Positions 1 through 9,020 are shown, counted from the stretch's first letter. The stretch: 64,000 nt of DNA from Paenibacillus sp. Marseille-Q4541 (GCF_018310695.1 NZ_JAGXCY010000014.1:43742-107741); one strand, 5' to 3'. Notes: generated by a model not told the origin, from the sequence alone. Numbers and translations are program-made.

Positions 1-253
1 GGAACGCCTAAGCAGTTTTTTTCAATTCTTCCCTCTCGACTTAGTACTTGACTTCCCTTATACCATCACCATAAAAGCAAATTTCCTTATTGGTAACAAA
101 TTACTAGGGAGAATAGATATACTGGACGATTTAACAGAAAACAGGAAGGTATTTCGAGCAATAATTTTGGCTACGTAGTAATAGCCTTTTTACTAGTGAC
201 AATGTGTTACAACAAAAGCTACAGGCTACAAGCTTCTCTTTTTTAAAAAAATA
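1..253. other. Intergenic edge, nothing recognised
   Basis: No start codon with a convincing ribosome binding site and no recognisable RNA was seen on either strand. The stretch lies downstream of the minus-strand rlmD gene and its terminator. Confidence 0.5.
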
Positions 254-282
254 GTAAAAAAAGAAGCGGGACTTCTCCCGCT
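254..282 (-). terminator. rlmD terminator
   Basis: An AGCGGGA / TCCCGCT stem (265-271 with 276-282) closes a CTTC tetraloop. Read on the minus strand it is followed by a T-rich run (263 down to 254), as expected for an intrinsic terminator just past the rlmD stop. Confidence 0.85.
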
Positions 283-314
283 CCGTTGCTATATACGCCA
301 ATACATCTCAACTA

Positions 315-2195
315 TTAGTCTTTCCTGACCAACAGTGAACAGCTCTCCACATGCACCGTATGCGGGAACATATCCACCGGCGTTACCTCAGCCGTCCGGT
401 ACCCGCCATCCTCTAGCACCCGCAGATCTCTCGCCAGAGTCGAAGGATTACAGGACACATATACCACTCGCTCCGGTCGCATCTCCAAGATCGTATCCAG
501 CAGTCTCGGATCGCATCCTTTACGCGGTGGATCGACCACGATTACGTCTGGCGTGATCCCTTGTTCCTTCCACTGCGGAATGACATCCTCAGAGGGTCCG
601 GTTTCAAAGGTCGCATTCGTAATGCCATTCAGTTCCGCATTCTTCTTCGCATCCTCGATCGCTTCCTTCACAATCTCTACCCCATATACATGCTCGGCAT
701 GCTGAGCGAGGAAGAGCGAGATCGTTCCGATACCGCAATAAGCATCGATAACCGTCTCTTTACCAGTAAGCCCTGCGTATTCCACAGTTTTACCGTAGAG
801 TACTTCGGTCTGTACTGGATTCACTTGATAGAAGGAACGCGCGGAGATCGCAAACTTTACGTCTCCAATGTAGTCATAGATGACTTCACTGCCCCATAAT
901 ACACGAGTCACATCACCGAAAATGACATTCGTCTTCTTCGTATTCACGTTCTGGCAGATGCTTGTCACTTGCGGAAGCTGTTCACGGATGCCGCGAATCC
1001 ACTCATCCTTCTCTGGGATACTATCTCCGTTCGTGACGAGGACAAGCATCATCTCACCGGTACGGAACGCTTTCTTCACGACAACATGCCGCAACAGTCC
1101 GCGCCCCGTCTCTTCGTTATACGCTCTAATACCAACGCGGCGGCCGATCTCTTTGACACGCTCAACGACCTCATCGTTATGCTCATGCTGAATCAGGCAG
1201 CGCTCCATATCGACGATACGGTGGCTTCCTTTGGCATAAAATCCACCCACAAGACCGCCTTCCATCTCGCCCATCGGTACCTGCGCTTTGTTCCGGTAGC
1301 GCCATGGGTCGTCCATTCCGAGCGTAGGAAGAACGGTAATTCCAGTAGACTCATTTGGAACATTCATCCATTCACCCACAGCTTTATCCCCACTACTGTG
1401 CATAGCTTCTGTTCCTTCTGCGAAGTTATCCACCTGTGGATGATCATCTGCAGCATTTACCGTACTCTCATCATTGGCCTCACGCATCGCAGTTACTTCG
1501 CCTGCCACATTCAGCTTTCCGATCCGCTTCAGGTTGTCTACGACAATCTGGCGTTTCCAGTGCAGCTGCCCTTCATAACTCATATGCTGGAGCTGACAGC
1601 CACCACACTGAGCGTAGATCGGACATGGCGCAGAGACGCGGTCTTTGCTCGCTTCCACGATCTCCAGCAGTTTCGCATAGCCGTATTGTTTCTTCGTCTT
1701 CAGCACTTTGACGCGAACTTTTTCACCAGGAAGCGCTCCTGCTACAAACAAAGTATAGCCATCTGCACGCCCCACACCTTCACCGTCATGGTTCATGCCG
1801 ATAATATCGATCACGGTCTCGTCATTCTTAGCTACAGGTAAACCGAGCTCGGCTGCGATGTCACGCACAGGTTGAACTTTACCGCCACGATTGCTGCCGG
1901 AGCGGCCGCGGCCTGATCTTCTTTTCTCAGTGATACTACCTTCTCTACGACCGGATTCGTCAGTCTGTCCACGACCAGCAGAAAAAGATGCCTCGCCTTG
2001 CGGCCGCATCTCTGTGCTTTTTCTTTTCAGCATTTCCTTGTTATCTGAGCTTGCTGCTAGATGACCTGTCTTCTCTGCCTTAGCGGGCACTCCGTCCTGA
2101 CGACGAGCGGTGCTCTGTGACTTCCCTGCATTCGCCACTCCTGGGCGGTCTGCGTTCCGGCGGCTTTTTCCACGGCCGCTGCGGTTATTATTCAT
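315..2195 (-). CDS. rlmD: 23S rRNA (uracil-5-)-methyltransferase, RlmD/RumA/RlmCD family
   Basis: Methylates a uridine of 23S rRNA at C5 using S-adenosylmethionine. A TRAM-like RNA-binding domain lies at about residues 125-184. Fe-S cysteines C191, C197 and C200 sit in CPIYAQCGGC. The SAM motif is VIDAYCGIGT and the catalytic cysteine is in VVYVSCNPSTLARDL. At 626 residues it is well above the family's usual 450-460. The excess is an N-terminal tail of about 110 residues rich in Arg, Gly, Ser and Lys, plus an acidic insertion of roughly 50 residues after the Fe-S motif. The ATG follows an AGAGGA site. It corresponds to yefA of B. subtilis, which also lies beside dgkB. The family is certain; which uridine(s) it modifies cannot be told from sequence alone. 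Confidence 0.95.
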   Translation of the reverse strand: MNNNRSGRGKSRRNADRPGVANAGKSQSTARRQDGVPAKAEKTGHLAASSDNKEMLKRKSTEMRPQGEASFSAGRGQTDESGRREGSITEKRRSGRGRSGSNRGGKVQPVRDIAAELGLPVAKNDETVIDIIGMNHDGEGVGRADGYTLFVAGALPGEKVRVKVLKTKKQYGYAKLLEIVEASKDRVSAPCPIYAQCGGCQLQHMSYEGQLHWKRQIVVDNLKRIGKLNVAGEVTAMREANDESTVNAADDHPQVDNFAEGTEAMHSSGDKAVGEWMNVPNESTGITVLPTLGMDDPWRYRNKAQVPMGEMEGGLVGGFYAKGSHRIVDMERCLIQHEHNDEVVERVKEIGRRVGIRAYNEETGRGLLRHVVVKKAFRTGEMMLVLVTNGDSIPEKDEWIRGIREQLPQVTSICQNVNTKKTNVIFGDVTRVLWGSEVIYDYIGDVKFAISARSFYQVNPVQTEVLYGKTVEYAGLTGKETVIDAYCGIGTISLFLAQHAEHVYGVEIVKEAIEDAKKNAELNGITNATFETGPSEDVIPQWKEQGITPDVIVVDPPRKGCDPRLLDTILEMRPERVVYVSCNPSTLARDLRVLEDGGYRTAEVTPVDMFPHTVHVESCSLLVRKD

Positions 2196-2246
2196 ATTCG
2201 TTAATTCCTCTTTCTTTATTTAAGTTTATGTCCATCTTATCTGAAC

Positions 2247-3128
2247 TTATCTAAAAATTTGAATGTGATGCGGAAGATTACGGAAGGTTGCTGGCAGCTG
2301 TCCGCCGAGCTCTCCATCCAGATTCAGTAGTACTTCACCCGGAGAATTGACTTCCATATAGTCCGTTTGAAAATGAATGACCTTTTTGTCCTGCAAATGC
2401 TCTCCGCGCAGTGCAAGGCTAACGAGCCGAATCATCTCCGCCAGATTACACTTCTTGAGTGCAATGACATCGAACAGTCCGTCGTCAATCGTTGCTCCCG
2501 GCGCAAGTTTTTCAAAACCGCCTACCGAGTTCGTGTTCGCAATGAGGAACAACATAAATTCATCATGAATGTCTTCTTGCCCATTCGCACGGATATACAG
2601 CTCCTGCGGAGTCAGGTTGATCATTTTCTCCATGCCCTTCATATAATAAGCGAGCTGTCCAATCATGGTCTTCAGTCTGCTTGGCACTTCATATGTCAGT
2701 TCCGTCAGCGTTCCGCCGCCGGCAATGTTAATAAAATAACGATCGTTCACGAGTCCAAGATCGACCGGACGGGTCTCTTGACGAATAACCATATCACAGT
2801 AATCTTCCCAGTGACGCGGAATTCCCAGCGCCCTTGCAAAGTCATTGGTTGTTCCCAGCGGAAAAATACCAAGCGGAGGTCTAACATCCTTTTTGGCCAT
2901 TCCATTGATTACTTCATATAGGGTACCGTCGCCGCCGGCCGCAATAATCAAATCATACCCGCGATCAATAGCTTCCGAAGCTTCTCTTGTCGCATCGCCT
3001 TCGCCCGTCGTTGCATGGCAGGAAGCTTCAATTCCACCTTCATCAAGACGCTGCAATATCGATGCAAGTCTTCTTTTGGCTTCTTCCCGGCCTGAGGTCG
3101 GGTTATAAATTAATCTCGCCTTTTTCAT
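2247..3128 (-). CDS. dgkB: Diacylglycerol kinase (lipid kinase), DgkB type
   Basis: Phosphorylates diacylglycerol to phosphatidic acid and so recycles diacylglycerol released by lipoteichoic acid synthesis. It is a soluble, membrane-associated enzyme. The N-terminal KKARLIYNPTSGRE motif and the nucleotide-binding GGDGT motif are diagnostic of the DAGK catalytic domain, and a C-terminal beta-rich domain ends in LPHHIQIF. The frame is open 11 codons further up, but the ATG at 3128 is preferred because AAGG lies nine bases before it; ATG at 3134 is the alternative. It lies 51 bases upstream of rlmD, as dgkB and yefA are neighbours in B. subtilis, so co-transcription is likely. Confidence 0.93.
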   Translation of the reverse strand: MKKARLIYNPTSGREEAKRRLASILQRLDEGGIEASCHATTGEGDATREASEAIDRGYDLIIAAGGDGTLYEVINGMAKKDVRPPLGIFPLGTTNDFARALGIPRHWEDYCDMVIRQETRPVDLGLVNDRYFINIAGGGTLTELTYEVPSRLKTMIGQLAYYMKGMEKMINLTPQELYIRANGQEDIHDEFMLFLIANTNSVGGFEKLAPGATIDDGLFDVIALKKCNLAEMIRLVSLALRGEHLQDKKVIHFQTDYMEVNSPGEVLLNLDGELGGQLPATFRNLPHHIQIFR

Positions 3129-3494
3129 TGTCATGATCCTTACGCCACCTACTTTTAGCAAATATCCGTTCCTCTTATGTGGGTGACCTGTCGCCGCCTA
3201 TTAAGGGGGATAAGTCAAATCTCGCTGCTAAATACGTTCACTCTGACGGTGACGCTGCAAAAGTACACTTTCTTCTTAAGTATTCCCAAGAAATATAATC
3301 TTTAGTGTCCCTTCCTTTACATCACGTGCAGATCCAGATAGTTTATTATACAACAAAAACCCAGCCGTCGTCTTCATTCTAGGTTTGTGTACCACGTCAG
3401 GACGATCGGCTAGGCTATCTCGTATTCTATTGTATTCAAGCATAGCTCTATTGTTAACCTATATCACTCTTTGTCTTTACGTGAAGGGCACCAC
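3129..3494. other. Intergenic region upstream of dgkB
   Basis: No gene is supported. On the minus strand a TATAAT hexamer (3350-3345) could be the -10 of a dgkB promoter about 215 bases above the chosen start, but no good -35 accompanies it. No terminator was recognised after the chelatase gene that ends here. Confidence 0.4.
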
Positions 3495-4268
3495 TTATGA
3501 ACGAGAGTTCAAATGTTCCTGCATTGACGCAACTTGTCTCTCCATCCAGGTATGAAGCAGCGGATGAGGTAGAAGCGTGCGATCACCGCTGTAGATAACC
3601 TCTACTCCATCAAGCCGTTTTGGAATTTCTACATTGGTAAAATAACCCGCGCTGAGAAACAGCGGAACCGCAATAACGCGGTATCCCTCGTCTCTCCAGT
3701 AGCTCGCACGGTCTTTGACCTGATCCGGATTCAGCAATGCATAATCTGCTCTTGCTACGCCGCTGATCGCTTGCACTCGCTCTGCAAGAGCTCCAAAACC
3801 TTGTTCCCATCGCTGTAAAAATCCATCATGACGACTCCCATGACCAATAAGCAGAATCACTTCACGTGACAGATTCTCCGAAAATGACTTCACTTTGTCC
3901 CAAACCATGTGGGCAAGAAGTGGGTCATCATGAAGCGGAGATCCAAAATGGAGCCTGGCCGAAATTCGAAAAGGTGCAAGATCCGTCTCCTTCTCAGGAG
4001 AAGGCTTAGCACCCAAGGCGTATCCTATCTCATCAACATGGGTACTTCCAGCCGAAACAAACAGAGGGATGGCCAGAATATCCGTCACCCCTGCTGCTTC
4101 CAAGCGGTCAATCCCATCCTGAATCCCTCTTCCCTGCACATTCTCCAGAAAAGAAGCTTCCACAAGCGTAGAAAATGGAAAGGTAAGCTGCCCTACAGCT
4201 TCATCTACAAGCGCTGTCCAGCCCGAATCCCTAGATCCGTGACTGATGATGAGGACGCCCTGCTTCAT
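3495..4268 (-). CDS. Sirohydrochlorin chelatase family protein (CbiX/SirB)
   Basis: Family members insert iron, cobalt or nickel into sirohydrochlorin for siroheme, cobalamin or F430 synthesis. The protein has two homologous halves. Each opens with the family strand and loop (LIISHGSRD with H10; LLIGHGSRHDGF with H143), and H77 in STHVDE is a further potential metal ligand. At 257 residues it matches the long two-domain form such as SirB. No other siroheme or cobalamin gene is in the window, so the metal is unknown. It starts 2 bases after the yerC-type gene ends, so the two are translationally close and probably share a transcript. Confidence 0.85.
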   Translation of the reverse strand: MKQGVLIISHGSRDSGWTALVDEAVGQLTFPFSTLVEASFLENVQGRGIQDGIDRLEAAGVTDILAIPLFVSAGSTHVDEIGYALGAKPSPEKETDLAPFRISARLHFGSPLHDDPLLAHMVWDKVKSFSENLSREVILLIGHGSRHDGFLQRWEQGFGALAERVQAISGVARADYALLNPDQVKDRASYWRDEGYRVIAVPLFLSAGYFTNVEIPKRLDGVEVIYSGDRTLLPHPLLHTWMERQVASMQEHLNSRS

Positions 4269-4270
4269 CT

Positions 4271-4561
4271 TTAACGTCCGAGGCGCTCCAGCGCCATTTT
4301 GTAACCGTCATTACCGTAGTTCAGGCAGCGCTTCACACGAGAAATCGTCGCCGTACTTGCACCCGTCTCGGATTCAATCTGGTTATACGTATTGCCCTTG
4401 CCCAGCATACGAGCCACTTCAAGACGCTGAGACAGTGACTGAATCTCGTTCACCGTGCACAAGTCGTCAAAAAACACATAACATTCTTCGATATCTTTAA
4501 GCGTCAAAATCGCTTCAAATAATTGATCTATACTTCTATCATCTAGCTTCTTCAGCTGCAT
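4271..4561 (-). CDS. yerC: TrpR-like/YerC-YecD family DNA-binding protein
   Basis: A 96-residue helix-turn-helix protein of the TrpR-superfamily YerC/YecD group. The segment VARMLGKGNTYNQIESETGASTATISRVKRCLNYG holds the two HTH helices with the recognition helix at about residues 67-80. Its target is not established here. The ATG follows GGGGATG at good spacing. It sits immediately upstream of the chelatase gene on the same strand. In B. subtilis yerC lies between yerB and dgkB, the same relative order as in this window. Confidence 0.88.
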   Translation of the reverse strand: MQLKKLDDRSIDQLFEAILTLKDIEECYVFFDDLCTVNEIQSLSQRLEVARMLGKGNTYNQIESETGASTATISRVKRCLNYGNDGYKMALERLGR

Positions 4562-5117
4562 TATTATATCATCCCCTAAGGTTATGTGAGTACTTCTCCA
4601 TTGTACCTACCCAATGTAGGTATTTCAAGCATTAACGGTTTCACGCGCTACAGAATGAAATCATCCTTGCTTCTCCGCGCTAACGTTCCTTGCCCAGTTA
4701 TCACTGGTCTCTTTATCTATCCCCATGTCATACCATCATTCACTTACTGAATGATATTACATCGATCACTATCTTGTCCTATTTCAAAACACCACTCAAC
4801 ATTATAACACAATTATGTTGCTTACAATGAAATTTACCATTGGATTATTTATCCGATTGGTTACCCGCACCTTTTACTTAACTTCGCGGTTTGTGTACAC
4901 ATCTCCTTTAACCGTAAAAGAAAGATTTTCATCCACAGGTGTACATGTGCACATCGTGTGTGTAACTACAAAATTTCATTAGTTTCAGCTCGTCCTCTTT
5001 CTTCCTGGGCAACGGCCCAAATCCGCCAATATCACGGAAAAAAGTGATTTTCCCCAAACCATATGGGTACTTGTTACATACACTGTAGTAAATCATGCGC
5101 AAAGGAATGTGATTATC
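4562..5117. other. Divergent intergenic region with two small palindromes
   Basis: A 556-base stretch between the divergent yerC-type and VrrA-like genes. Two related palindromes are visible: TGTGTACACA (4892-4901, perfect) and GTGTACATGTGCAC (4939-4952, imperfect). They could be operator half-sites but resemble no operator I can name. A minus-strand frame of 74 codons in the right half has no ribosome binding site and is not called. Confidence 0.35.
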
Positions 5118-5846
5118 ATGTCTCAGCAATACCATGGAAGACGCAGCCGGCATTCTCGTGCATTAAAAGACCCTCAGCAGTATGCACCCTATCCAGGTAT
5201 TCCTCAATATAATAACACCACGCCCATGCCGGGACCAAATCCCCAAGGTTATGCTATGCAGCCCTATAATCAGCCTCAGCCGATGCCTCACCAACAGGGA
5301 GCCCCGCTATATCCCAACAATAACTTTGCTCAGCAAGCACCCGTCTATCCTGCAAACCAAGCAGCACAGGAAGCGGCAGGTGCCGCGGCTGCTGTAACGG
5401 ATACGGCTGAAGCAGCTGCTGGGGGTGGAATACTTAGCAGCTTAAGCGGACTAGGCGGCAACATCAAAGATCTGAAAGGATTCATTGATCGCATGGGCGG
5501 CATCGATGGAATTGTGGATGGAATGGGTAAAGTACAACGGGTCGTAAACGGAGTCCAGCAGATGGCCCCTATGTTCAAACTGGTTACAGGTCTCCTGCCA
5601 TTTGGTGCTGCGGCTGCCGCCAAAGCTGCCAAAGGTACTCCGTCGCCATCTCCTCTGTATGAAGAAGAATATTACACACCTAGACGGAGAAAAAGAAGAA
5701 GACGAAGAAGAAAATCTACATCGCCGTCCAAACGCAAAACCAGCGCTTCTAAAAAATCCAGTTCTTACAGCAAGTCTTCCACTAGAAAACGCCGTAAAAA
5801 AGCTAAAACCAAGGCCTATTACCCCTCAGCAACCGAAAAAGAATAA
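5118..5846 (+). CDS. VrrA/YqfQ-like protein with Pro/Gln-rich head and strongly basic tail
   Basis: Resembles the VrrA/YqfQ group, linked in Bacillus to the spore coat; function otherwise unknown. Three zones are visible. Residues 1-80 are rich in Pro, Gln, Asn and Tyr. Residues 80-180 are Ala/Gly-rich with LSGLGGNIKDLKGFIDRMGG and a hydrophobic stretch ending VTGLLPFGAAAAAKAAK. Residues 190-242 are a Lys/Arg/Ser-rich tail containing RRRKRRRRRRK. The ATG at 5118 is preferred over the GTG at 5109 because AAAGGA (5101-5106) is 11 bases before the ATG but only 2 from the GTG. The basic tail could bind nucleic acid or an anionic polymer; that is inference. Confidence 0.75.
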   Translation: MSQQYHGRRSRHSRALKDPQQYAPYPGIPQYNNTTPMPGPNPQGYAMQPYNQPQPMPHQQGAPLYPNNNFAQQAPVYPANQAAQEAAGAAAAVTDTAEAAAGGGILSSLSGLGGNIKDLKGFIDRMGGIDGIVDGMGKVQRVVNGVQQMAPMFKLVTGLLPFGAAAAAKAAKGTPSPSPLYEEEYYTPRRRKRRRRRRKSTSPSKRKTSASKKSSSYSKSSTRKRRKKAKTKAYYPSATEKE

Positions 5847-5876
5847 CGGCAGCCATTTTTTGCCGGACAGCTCATA

Positions 5877-5912
5877 AAAGCACCCTCACTTATTAGAAGC
5901 GATGGGTGCTTT
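5877..5912. terminator. Bidirectional terminator between VrrA-like gene and corA
   Basis: AAAGCACCC (5877-5885) pairs with GGGTGCTTT (5904-5912) between two convergent genes. The T-run is weak on either side, so termination strength is uncertain. Confidence 0.6.
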
Positions 5913-5990
5913 GTGATATTCCTTGACTTTCGTTCATATTGACCATATTGACAACATTCAGTCTCTTAGTTAGAAGGTTAGCAGACGTAT

Positions 5991-6950
5991 TTATTGAAAC
6001 CAACCCCGTTTTTTAAACCAAAAGATCATTCCACTACTGAGCAGCACCATCAGTAAGAGCACACCAAAATATCCATAGCGCATACCCAGCTCTGGCATAT
6101 GCTCAAAATTCATTCCATATATACCGGCGATGAGTGTCAGCGGCATAAAAATCGTAGTAATCACCGTGAGTGTCTTCATAATGTTGTTCATCCGATTCGA
6201 ACTCAGGGATATATAGCTGTCTCTTAGATCCGCCGTCATCTCCCGATCCGCTTCGAGCATATCGGTCAGCTTCAGTAGATGGTCGTAGATATCCGTAAAA
6301 TAAAGCTTGTGCTCAGTTCCACCTTGAATATGTTGTGAGTTAATAACTCGGTACAACAAATCCCTCATCGGAACAAACGTCCTTCTCAGACGCAATAGCC
6401 TGCTCCGCAGCATAAACACCTGATTCATGAGCTCGTCAATAGGCTCATCACTACTTCGTCCTTCCAGCTCCGCAAGATCATCTTCAATAGCAAAGAGGAT
6501 AGGAAAATACCCGTCTACGAGTTTATCCATTACGGTATACGCAGCTGCCACAGTAGCCTTACTCCAAATCGTACGTTCACTTGCGTGTTCCGCAATCCGG
6601 TCCCAAGCCTGATTGATCTCATCCAGCTCATCATGATGGTAAGACACCAAATAGTTAGGACCTAGAAACAGATCAATTTCAAGCGGCTGTGCATCTCCTG
6701 TTCGAAGCGCATGTAATACGAGAAACTGAACGTTATCATAATAGTCAAGCTTAGGGCGCTGAAGATTGTGCAGACAATCTTCCACTGCCAGAGGATGAAA
6801 ATGAAAATAATCCGTGAGCAGACGAGTTTCCTCTTCCGAAGGATGACTAAAATCTGCCCATACAAAAGTATAATCCACAAGATTCATCTCTTGCAGTGGA
6901 GTGTTCATCACAACCTCATGCTCCTGAGTTATTGCCAGTGTACGAATCAA
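5991..6950 (-). CDS. corA: CorA-family Mg2+/Co2+ transporter
   Basis: Homopentameric inner-membrane channel for Mg2+ (also Co2+/Ni2+). The C-terminus carries two membrane helices, with the signature YGMNFEHMPEL between them and a Lys-rich end facing the cytoplasm. The N-terminal two thirds form the cytosolic alpha/beta domain and long stalk helix. The TTG at 6950 is chosen because GGAGGAG lies eight bases before it and gives the typical start MIRTLAITQ; the ATG at 6980 has no site. No M-box riboswitch was seen upstream. Confidence 0.93.
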   Translation of the reverse strand: MIRTLAITQEHEVVMNTPLQEMNLVDYTFVWADFSHPSEEETRLLTDYFHFHPLAVEDCLHNLQRPKLDYYDNVQFLVLHALRTGDAQPLEIDLFLGPNYLVSYHHDELDEINQAWDRIAEHASERTIWSKATVAAAYTVMDKLVDGYFPILFAIEDDLAELEGRSSDEPIDELMNQVFMLRSRLLRLRRTFVPMRDLLYRVINSQHIQGGTEHKLYFTDIYDHLLKLTDMLEADREMTADLRDSYISLSSNRMNNIMKTLTVITTIFMPLTLIAGIYGMNFEHMPELGMRYGYFGVLLLMVLLSSGMIFWFKKRGWFQ

Positions 6951-7217
6951 GGGAGCTTCTCCTCCATTTCGAGTATCCATCCATATACAAAAACCAGGTC
7001 CGTTATCAACAACAATTCATTAGACAAGCTATGTACTTTTACTATATTAATGGAATTCACCAAACAAGGTATCATATCTACTATGTTATACACAAAATCA
7101 CAAGTTCTCAGACAAAAGACGACTGTCCACAAGTGGATAACTTAAATTATCGCTAATTTCTTTGGAAGATGTCCCCATATTCACAGAGTTATAAACATTT
7201 TCCACAAAAAGGAGTGA

Positions 7218-7272
7218 AGAACCCAAATAACTCGTAACAAAGCATCCACAGTTTACGAGTTATTCGGGTTCT
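7218..7272. terminator. 20-bp inverted repeat, pit terminator
   Basis: The arms 7218-7237 and 7253-7272 match at 19 of 20 positions around a 15-base loop. On the minus strand the hairpin follows the pit stop codon by about 30 bases and leads into CTCCTTTTTG, a modest T-run. It is probably the terminator of the DUF47-pit operon. The rest of the 352-base gap up to corA holds no supported gene. Confidence 0.65.
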
Positions 7273-7302
7273 TACTTATATATTGTATTGTACTTATCGT
7301 TT

Positions 7303-8295
7303 TTAGAAGAACAAGAACATAATTAGGCCTGCGAGAAGTCCAGTAATCGGGATGGTAATAAACCAGGTGACCACAATCCGTCCAGCGAGGGACCATTTGA
7401 CAGCCGAGAAACGTTTGGCAGAACCAACACCGAGAATCGCTGACGTAATCGCATGTGTTGTACTTACTGGTAAATGAAGCAGTGTAGCTGAGAAGATTAC
7501 CGATGCTGCAGAGAAATCTGCTGCAAAACCGTTAATCGGCTCAATTTTAAAGATTTTGGTACCCATTGTCTTGATGATTTTCCATCCACCAATGGCAGTA
7601 CCGGCCGCCATTGCTGTTGCAGCTGCGATTTTAACCCACAGTGGAACTTCCATGTTGTCCTGAACGCCGCCTGCTACGAGGGCAAATGTGATAATCCCCA
7701 TCGCCTTCTGCGCATCATTCGTTCCGTGTGTAAAGGATTGAAGAGCAGCTGTGAAAATCTGCATCGTACGGAATCCCTTATTTACACTGTGCGGACTACG
7801 CTTGGCAAAGATCCATTTCAGAATCGTCATAACCACATAACCAATGGCAAAAGCAATAATAGGAGACAAGATCAGACCTTGAACAATGCCAGTAAATCCA
7901 GACCAGTTCAATTCCCCTGGTTCGCTGATGAATACAGCCCCTGCCAGAGCACCAATCAGTGCATGGGAAGAGGAGGACGGAAGTCCAAACCACCAGGTAA
8001 TCAAATTCCAAGCAATCGCCGCAATGAGCGTGGCGATAACAATGTTGATTCCGTTTTCTAGCTTCGTGGGGTCAGCAACGCTTCCCCCGATCGTTTTCGC
8101 TACTCCTGTAAACATAAGAGCACCAATAAAGTTCATGCTGGCTGCGAGTATAATCGCACGACGAGGTGTTAGGGCGCGAGTAGATACTGAAGTTGCAATG
8201 GCATTTGCCGTATCATGAAATCCGTTAATAAAGTCAAAGGCCAAAGCAAGAAAGATGACGATCCCTAAAATCCATAATGGAGTTGTTATATCCAT
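7303..8295 (-). CDS. pit: Inorganic phosphate transporter, PiT family
   Basis: Low-affinity, cation-coupled phosphate uptake across the cytoplasmic membrane. The inverted-repeat PiT signatures are both present: GFHDTANAIATSVSTRAL near the N-terminus and FTHGTNDAQKAMGI in the second half. About ten hydrophobic segments are visible over 330 residues, the usual length of the short Gram-positive form. The ATG follows AAGGAGTAGG. It lies 14 bases after a DUF47 gene, the standard PiT accessory partner, so the pair forms an operon. Confidence 0.95.
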   Translation of the reverse strand: MDITTPLWILGIVIFLALAFDFINGFHDTANAIATSVSTRALTPRRAIILAASMNFIGALMFTGVAKTIGGSVADPTKLENGINIVIATLIAAIAWNLITWWFGLPSSSSHALIGALAGAVFISEPGELNWSGFTGIVQGLILSPIIAFAIGYVVMTILKWIFAKRSPHSVNKGFRTMQIFTAALQSFTHGTNDAQKAMGIITFALVAGGVQDNMEVPLWVKIAAATAMAAGTAIGGWKIIKTMGTKIFKIEPINGFAADFSAASVIFSATLLHLPVSTTHAITSAILGVGSAKRFSAVKWSLAGRIVVTWFITIPITGLLAGLIMFLFF

Positions 8296-8309
8296 GTGTC
8301 ACCTACTCC

Positions 8310-8927
8310 TTATGAATTCCGCATAATGATTGACTCAAGACGGTTTGCTACGTGTTCACAAGAATCTGTAGTTGTCTCGAGGCGCTCGTAGATTTCTTTA
8401 CGCTTAATCAGCTCGATTGGGTCCTGTACGGAAGCAAACAAGTTTTTGGTACAGATGCGAAGAAGCTCGTCCCCTTGATTCTCCAGATCATTCAGGCGAA
8501 TCGTGTACTCACGGATGGCGAGCAATTTTTTCTGAGATAAGAGGTGAACTGCCTTCTGAATTTCATAAGCAGATTCACGAAGAATTTCGGAGAACTGAAT
8601 AATATACTCGTCCGCTTCTTTCAGATTGTACATGTAGAAACGGGAAGCAGTGGCTTCAAGTCCATCCAGTACATCATCAAGTGTAGTTGCCAGAGCCATG
8701 ATATCATCACGTTCAATCGGTGTGATAAACGTCTTGTTCAGTTCCTTGATGATCGTGTGCGTATAATTGTCGCACTCGGACTCATACTTCTTCATTTGAT
8801 CAGTGAACTCAACCATGTTACTTAGATCGCCGGTGTTCTGCGCAAAGTAATCTGCAGCTTGTACAACGGTATTAGCCATATTTTCGAGAGTCTCGAAAAA
8901 TATATCCTTCTTCTTTTTAAAAGCCAT
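8310..8927 (-). CDS. DUF47 family PhoU-like protein, PiT partner
   Basis: A 205-residue all-helical protein of the DUF47 (YkaA/TIGR00153) family, distantly related to PhoU. Such proteins are encoded next to PiT transporters and are thought to modulate them. Helical segments such as YESECDNYTHTIIKELNKTFITPIERDDIMALA carry the acidic metal-binding pattern shared with PhoU. The ATG follows AAGGGGAT. It is the first gene of the operon and its upstream region holds a candidate PhoP box. Confidence 0.92.
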   Translation of the reverse strand: MAFKKKKDIFFETLENMANTVVQAADYFAQNTGDLSNMVEFTDQMKKYESECDNYTHTIIKELNKTFITPIERDDIMALATTLDDVLDGLEATASRFYMYNLKEADEYIIQFSEILRESAYEIQKAVHLLSQKKLLAIREYTIRLNDLENQGDELLRICTKNLFASVQDPIELIKRKEIYERLETTTDSCEHVANRLESIIMRNS

Positions 8928-9003
8928 TTTTATATCCCCTTCACAGAAAAATTGCGTGAAATTTTAATGAAATGAAATGACAACATTTGATATCTTATCA
9001 CAC

Positions 9004-9020
9004 TTTACATCGTGTTTACA
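9004..9020 (-). promoter_or_regulatory. Candidate PhoP box upstream of DUF47-pit
   Basis: TTTACA occurs twice (9004-9009, 9015-9020) separated by exactly 5 bases. B. subtilis PhoP binds direct repeats of TT(A/C/T)ACA with 5-base spacers. The repeats lie on the non-coding strand, 77-93 bases above the start codon. Only two repeats are visible where four are usual. Confidence 0.4.

Noticed and set aside
969..1841. Open frame of 290 codons on the plus strand opposite rlmD
   Set aside because: It is a shadow of the rlmD coding strand: no ribosome binding site, no recognisable domain and composition typical of antisense frames.
4929..5153. Minus-strand frame of 74 codons between yerC-type and VrrA-like genes
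   Set aside because: No ribosome binding site, no known motif, overlaps the start of the supported VrrA-like gene.
6947..7132. Minus-strand frame above corA
   Set aside because: It overlaps the corA start in another frame and lacks a ribosome binding site; corA starting at TTG 6950 explains the region.
7110..7142. DnaA-box-like TTATCCAC sequences (also near 39576 and 41727)
   Set aside because: Single scattered 9-mers occur by chance at this density and there is no dnaA, dnaN or AT-rich origin context.
6951..7217. M-box (Mg2+) riboswitch upstream of corA
   Set aside because: None of the conserved M-box segments could be found in the leader.
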